From Clostridiales bacterium (GTDB lineage Bacteria > Bacillota > Clostridia > Lachnospirales > Lachnospiraceae), in assembly GCA_020859965.1 (NCBI GenBank), contig JAJBVF010000276.1, forward strand, positions 1 to 9,348: a stretch of 9,348 nucleotides of DNA. The letters run 5' to 3'. Below the pieces are notes generated by a model. That model was not told where the DNA came from. It saw nothing but the letters and a program-made list of their open reading frames with translations, and searched no databases. Numbering within the stretch: position 1 is the stretch's first letter; every line of letters begins with the position of its first letter. A program made the translations under genes and the position numbers. This document shows positions 5,939-9,348 of this stretch, piece by piece.

Positions 5939-7072
5939 TCACTCCTTCCCGTTATCTTCAGATGCGTCAGCCGTGGATTCTGCGCCGGTTAACATTTCAT
6001 TCCCGCTGTCCTGATTCCCTGCATCGCCTTCAATATCATATGTCTCCGCATCCGGATTTTCATCTTTTTCTTTTCTTGCTGCTCTTCCGCCAAAGCCAAA
6101 CCGTTTCTTTCTCCCTCTCTTTGCGTCTGCTTCCTGCGGACGGTCTTCCGTCAATTCAAGGAAGACCTCCTCAAGAGATACATGTGTATGCTGCATCCGA
6201 AGGATCGCCTTTTTTTCCTGTGCACAAAGATAAAAGATCATTTCGCGCAGATCATTGTCCGCTTCTGTCTTGATAACAGCATCGCATGCACCTGCCTCCG
6301 CTGAATCCTTCACATCCAGAGAAAGTACTCCTGGCAGTGCGCTGAACATCCGTCTCGCATCAGCAGTCTTTGCACGAATAGTCAGCTCCAGAGAGCCGGA
6401 CCCACGCATCAGATTCATCAGATTCTCCGGTGTATCGCTTGCCACCAGTTTTCCGTGCGCGATGATCATAATATGATCGCAGATTGCGCTTATTTCTGAA
6501 AGAATATGAGAGCTTAAGATAACCGTGTGCTTCTTTCCAAGACTGCGGATCAGCTCACGGATCTCAATAATCTGCTTCGGGTCAAGTCCTACCATCGGCT
6601 CATCAAGGATAATAATATCCGGATATCCCAAAATCGCCTGTGCCAGACCGGTACGCTGGCGATAACCCTTAGACAGGTTGCGGATCAATCTTCCCTGCAT
6701 TTCCGTCAGACCGGTAGTCTGCATCACCTCCGCGATCATCCCGTCCCTGTCTTTTTTCGGAAGCTTTTTTAACTCTGCCGCAAACTGCAGGTATTCCAGC
6801 ACCGTCATTTCCGGATATACCGGCGGAATCTCCGGAAGATAACCAATGCATTTTCTGGCTTCTTCCGGTTCTTCCAGTATATTATGGTCGTCAATCAGAA
6901 CCTCTCCTGACGTCGGCGCAATATAGCCGGTCAGTATATTCATAGTCGTGGTTTTTCCGGCCCCGTTTGGGCCAAGGAAACCGTAGATCTGTCCATTTTC
7001 TACGGTAAAAGATAGATCATCAACCGCGGCATTCGAGCCGTAGTGTTTTGTAAGATGTGTCACTTCAATCAA
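5939..7072 (-). CDS. ABC transporter ATP-binding protein with a charged C-terminal extension
   Basis: This 377-residue protein powers the ABC-2 permease encoded next. The ATPase domain (about 2-220) has Walker A GPNGAGKT (34-41), a Q-loop region GYLPEIPPVYPEMTV (77-91) with Glu where many ABC proteins have Gln, signature LSKGY (133-137), Walker B IIILDEP (153-159), and switch His189 in LSSHI. The segment up to about 310 follows the usual C-terminal region, ending at SLEEVFLEL. The last 65 or so residues are extra: a basic patch (about 318-336, RGRKKR) followed by an acidic, probably disordered tail. The start is TTG at 7072, with AGGAG at 7085..7081 and an 8-nt spacer; it gives the conserved opening (M)IEVTHLTKHYG. 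The in-frame ATG at 7114 lies inside the preceding terminator stem and is rejected. Confidence 0.92.
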   Translation of the reverse strand: MIEVTHLTKHYGSNAAVDDLSFTVENGQIYGFLGPNGAGKTTTMNILTGYIAPTSGEVLIDDHNILEEPEEARKCIGYLPEIPPVYPEMTVLEYLQFAAELKKLPKKDRDGMIAEVMQTTGLTEMQGRLIRNLSKGYRQRTGLAQAILGYPDIIILDEPMVGLDPKQIIEIRELIRSLGKKHTVILSSHILSEISAICDHIMIIAHGKLVASDTPENLMNLMRGSGSLELTIRAKTADARRMFSALPGVLSLDVKDSAEAGACDAVIKTEADNDLREMIFYLCAQEKKAILRMQHTHVSLEEVFLELTEDRPQEADAKRGRKKRFGFGGRAARKEKDENPDAETYDIEGDAGNQDSGNEMLTGAESTADASEDNGKE

Positions 7073-7085
7073 GGCGTTCACTCCT
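7073..7085 (-). promoter_or_regulatory. Ribosome binding site that fixes the TTG start of the ABC ATPase
   Basis: AGGAG at 7085..7081 lies 8 nt before TTG at 7072. The overlapping GTG at 7081 falls within the site itself and the upstream ATG lies in the terminator, so TTG is the only start that fits both the spacing and the family alignment. Confidence 0.75.
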
Positions 7086-7100
7086 GTTCTGTATAACGTG

Positions 7101-7143
7101 AAAACAGCGGACATATAAGATCCAAAATAATGTCCGCTGTTTT
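7101..7143 (-). terminator. Strong intrinsic terminator after the araA/kinase transcript
   Basis: A perfect 14-bp inverted repeat pairs AAAACAGCGGACAT (7101-7114) with its complement (7130-7143) around a 15-nt loop. Read on the minus strand the stem ends in a TTTT run. The A/T ends make it usable in both directions, although no plus-strand gene is seen. It lies about 100 bp after the kinase stop and only 28 bp before the ABC start. I found no clear promoter between the terminator and that gene, so the module may rely on readthrough or on a promoter overlapping the stem. Confidence 0.85.
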
Positions 7144-7244
7144 GTTTCCCTGATTGTAGTGTAAGATTGTGTTTATTTCGGGTTGAGAATGTGTCTATTC
7201 TGTGGATTGCCCCGCACGGTTTGCGGAGCAGCCAATGTCATTCC

Positions 7245-7769
7245 CTAATAACAGTCACACCGCATTTTCTCAACGATCCCGGCACAGATTTCTTCCGCGC
7301 TCCTTCCATCGGTCTCCACAGTAAAATCTGCGGCTTTCAGGTAGTGCGGCAGTCTGACAGCCATCAGATTCTCAATATAAGCAACATTCATATGCCCTTC
7401 AAGCAATGGCCGCGTATGAAAATCCTTCACCCGCTCATAGATCGTCTCCGGAGCAGCGCTCAGATAGACGATTTTTCCGCTTCTGTGCATTGCCGCGACA
7501 TTTTCATCCCGCATCGCTGCGCCGCCGCCGCAGGATACTACCGCATTGCCTGTCTGTTCCAGCCCTTCAAGCAGCGCTGTCTCAAGCGACCGGAAATATG
7601 CCTCGCCGCTTTCAGCAAATATCTGCGATATCGACCTGCTCTCCTGCGCCTCGATCTGCTCGTCCATCTCGATCAGGCTCATTCCATACAAGTCCCGCAT
7701 CGTGCGCGCGATCGTAGATTTGCCTGCGCCCATAAAACCGATCAGAAAAATATTGCTCTTCATCTGCAT
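7245..7769 (-). CDS. aroK: Shikimate kinase (AroK/AroL family)
   Basis: Shikimate kinase transfers phosphate from ATP to the 3-hydroxyl of shikimate in chorismate synthesis, in the cytoplasm. The 174-residue length is normal. Visible motifs are Walker A GFMGAGKST (11-19), E-M-D at 34-36 followed by EQIE, Arg60 in AYFRSLE, the GGG triplet (81-83), Arg120 in TRPLLEG (lid), and Arg139 in RLPHY. These match the known shikimate-binding Asp, Arg, Gly and Arg positions. One change is that the first Asp of the usual D-x-D (the Mg-ligand position) is Glu34. The start is taken as ATG at 7769, sharing its A with the TAA of araA. ATG at 7763 is equally plausible, and ATG at 7793 would overlap araA by 25 bp. 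No strong ribosome site is visible, so translation is probably coupled to araA. Confidence 0.88.
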   Translation of the reverse strand: MQMKSNIFLIGFMGAGKSTIARTMRDLYGMSLIEMDEQIEAQESRSISQIFAESGEAYFRSLETALLEGLEQTGNAVVSCGGGAAMRDENVAAMHRSGKIVYLSAAPETIYERVKDFHTRPLLEGHMNVAYIENLMAVRLPHYLKAADFTVETDGRSAEEICAGIVEKMRCDCY

Positions 7770-9265
7770 TATCTGTAATATACCGAATTCCATCTCAGCT
7801 CATTCTTGAAATTCCGGATGGTGGTGTCATTATCAATAATTACCGTCTCAATGCCCATAGCTGCGCCCCAGTCTGCCATCTGATCCGCAGTCAGGTCATA
7901 GGAAAACGCTGTGTGATGTGCACCGCCGGCAAGAATCCATGCCTCCGCACCGGTTGCCAGATCCGGCTGCGGTGTCCAGAACGCAGTCGCTACCGGAAGC
8001 TTCGGCATTGACTTTTCTGTCTTCTTGCAGTCTACCGCATTTACAATCAGGCGGAAACGATTTCCAAGGTCGATCAGGGATGTCGCTATGCCAGGACCTT
8101 CTTTTGCGGTAAATACAAGACGTGCCGGATCCTCTCTGTCGCCCATGGAAAGCGGATTTACCTTGATACTGATCGGACCATCCGCGATAGTCGGGCAAAC
8201 TTCCAGCATATGAGCTTCCAGGATTCCTTCTTTGCCAGGAACAAGATTATAAGTATAATCTTCCATGAAAGAAGTACCCTTTGCATTCGGAGTATTCTGT
8301 GACATGATCTTCATCAGCCGAACCATAGCCGCGGTCTTCCAGTCTCCCTCACCGCCAAAGCCGTAGCCTTTTTCCATCAGTCTCTGGATCGCAAGGCCCG
8401 GAAGCTGCTGCAGAGCCCCAAGGTCGCCAAAATGCGTAACAATTGCCTGATAGTTCTTTTCCTCAAGGAATCGCTCAAAGCCAATCTCGATCTGTGCCTG
8501 TACCGCTACATGCTTTCTGAATTCCGCCTCGTCTCTTCCCTCAAGCAGAATCTCATATTTGTCGTAGTACTCTTCTACCAGCGCGTTCGTGTCTGCCGCA
8601 GATACCGCTGCGACCGCCTCTGCGATCTCATTCACCGGATACGCGTCGATCTCCCAGCCGAATTTGATCTGTGCTTCTACCTTATCGCCTTCTGTAACGG
8701 CTACGTTTCTCATATTGTCCGCAATACGCATTACACGGATATGGCTGCTTTCCATAATACCGATCGCGGTACGCATCCAGGAAGCAATCTTTTCCTGAAC
8801 CGCCTTATCGCTCCAGTGTCCGACGATAATCTTGCGCTCAATCCCCATTCTGGTGACAATATGACCATACTCACGGTCGCCATGTGCGGACTGATTTTCA
8901 TTCATAAAGTCCATATCGATCGTATCATATGGAATCTCTTCGTTAAACTGTGTATGCAGATGAAGCAACGGTTTGCGGAATTCCTGCAATCCGAGAATCC
9001 AGGACTTTGCCGGTGAAAATGTGTGCATCCAGGTGATCACACCCGCGCACTCTTCATCCGCATTTGCCTCATTAAAGGTCTTACGGATCACTTCATTCGT
9101 GATCATGGTCGGCTTCCATACGACTTCATATGGAAGAACGCCGGATTCGTTTAACTTGTTCACAATGATCCTGGAATGCTCTGCCACTTTCGCAAGACAC
9201 TCATCCCCGTAAAGATCCTGTGATCCGGTTGCGAACCAAAACTTGTAATTCTTTGCTGCTTTCAT
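7769..9265 (-). CDS. araA: L-arabinose isomerase
   Basis: The enzyme interconverts L-arabinose and L-ribulose, the first step of bacterial arabinose use. It is cytoplasmic, usually hexameric and Mn-dependent. The protein has 498 residues against 500 in the E. coli enzyme. Metal and catalytic positions are present: Glu306 in FGGEGDW, Glu335 in SFMEDYTY, His352 in AHMLEVCP, and the His450-His451 pair in GGAHHT. The N-terminus FWFATGSQDLYG is typical. The ATG at 9265 has AGGAGG with an 8-nt spacer. No araB, araD or transporter gene follows inside the window; the next gene is the kinase, overlapping by one base. An extended -10 promoter and repeat motifs upstream suggest sugar control. Confidence 0.97.
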   Translation of the reverse strand: MKAAKNYKFWFATGSQDLYGDECLAKVAEHSRIIVNKLNESGVLPYEVVWKPTMITNEVIRKTFNEANADEECAGVITWMHTFSPAKSWILGLQEFRKPLLHLHTQFNEEIPYDTIDMDFMNENQSAHGDREYGHIVTRMGIERKIIVGHWSDKAVQEKIASWMRTAIGIMESSHIRVMRIADNMRNVAVTEGDKVEAQIKFGWEIDAYPVNEIAEAVAAVSAADTNALVEEYYDKYEILLEGRDEAEFRKHVAVQAQIEIGFERFLEEKNYQAIVTHFGDLGALQQLPGLAIQRLMEKGYGFGGEGDWKTAAMVRLMKIMSQNTPNAKGTSFMEDYTYNLVPGKEGILEAHMLEVCPTIADGPISIKVNPLSMGDREDPARLVFTAKEGPGIATSLIDLGNRFRLIVNAVDCKKTEKSMPKLPVATAFWTPQPDLATGAEAWILAGGAHHTAFSYDLTADQMADWGAAMGIETVIIDNDTTIRNFKNELRWNSVYYR

Positions 9266-9273
9266 TATAATTC

Positions 9274-9300
9274 CCTCCTTTTAATATATATATGATACCA
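9274..9300 (-). promoter_or_regulatory. araA promoter (extended -10) and ribosome binding site
   Basis: On the minus strand TGGTATCAT (9300..9292) matches an extended -10 element (TG, one base, then TATCAT, five of six consensus bases). No good -35 box is seen at the right spacing, which extended -10 promoters can tolerate. Transcription would begin near 9285, giving a short leader with AAGGAGG at 9280..9274, 8 nt before the ATG. Confidence 0.45.
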
Positions 9301-9309
9301 GATTCAGAA

Positions 9310-9334
9310 ACACATATTGTGTAAAACTGTGTAA
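9310..9334. promoter_or_regulatory. Candidate regulator binding site upstream of araA
   Basis: An inverted repeat ACACA-TAT-TGTGT (9310-9322) overlaps the first of two direct repeats TGTGTAA (9318-9324 and 9328-9334), spaced by one helical turn. It lies over and just upstream of the -35 position of the proposed araA promoter, where a sugar-responsive regulator would act. It does not match the B. subtilis AraR operator as I know it. No regulator gene is in the window. Confidence 0.35.
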
Positions 9335-9348
9335 GGAACTGATAAGCC

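Noticed and set aside
7073..7114. ATG at 7114 as start of the ABC ATPase
   Set aside because: It lies within the terminator stem, adds 14 residues that do not fit the family, and lacks a ribosome site, while TTG at 7072 has one at proper spacing.

Overview
The window looks like chromosomal DNA of a Gram-positive anaerobe of the class Clostridia, most likely Lachnospiraceae. This rests on strong GGAGG-type ribosome binding sites, mid-range GC, a Firmicutes-type L,D-transpeptidase with a long charged cytoplasmic tail, and the gene order ABC ATPase - ABC permease - GldG-like protein - DUF4340 protein, which I know from that family. The taxonomic call is inference. Every gene I can support lies on the minus strand, so transcription runs from high to low coordinates.

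Right end (7245-9348): araA (L-arabinose isomerase) has an extended -10 promoter and a possible operator upstream. It is followed, with a stop/start overlap, by a shikimate-kinase-family gene. A strong 14-bp stem terminator (7101-7143) closes this unit.

Middle (2070-7072): a four-gene gliding-type ABC module. The ATPase starts at a TTG and has an unusual charged tail. The ABC-2 permease follows after 6 nt. The GldG-like protein and the DUF4340 protein are membrane-anchored with large external domains, and both carry Glu/Thr/Ser-rich acidic insertions. A 190-bp gap between these last two genes is full of perfect hairpins and resembles an interspersed palindromic element. The assembly probably exports or acts on something at the cell envelope; its substrate in Firmicutes is unknown to me.

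Left end (1-2048): a good promoter and ribosome binding site lead into a gene for a membrane-anchored L,D-transpeptidase with peptidoglycan-binding repeats and a YkuD catalytic domain. The reading frame is continuous from 1980 to 70 except for one in-frame TAA at 1651-1653. The TAA separates the cytoplasmic tail from the membrane segment and catalytic domain, and no credible restart lies before the membrane segment. This is the most notable observation: a recent nonsense mutation, a sequencing error, or (less likely) readthrough. A further gene begins at 40 and runs off the left edge.

I see no tRNA, rRNA, CRISPR array, insertion sequence or phage gene. No gene-free stretch exceeds about 190 bp.
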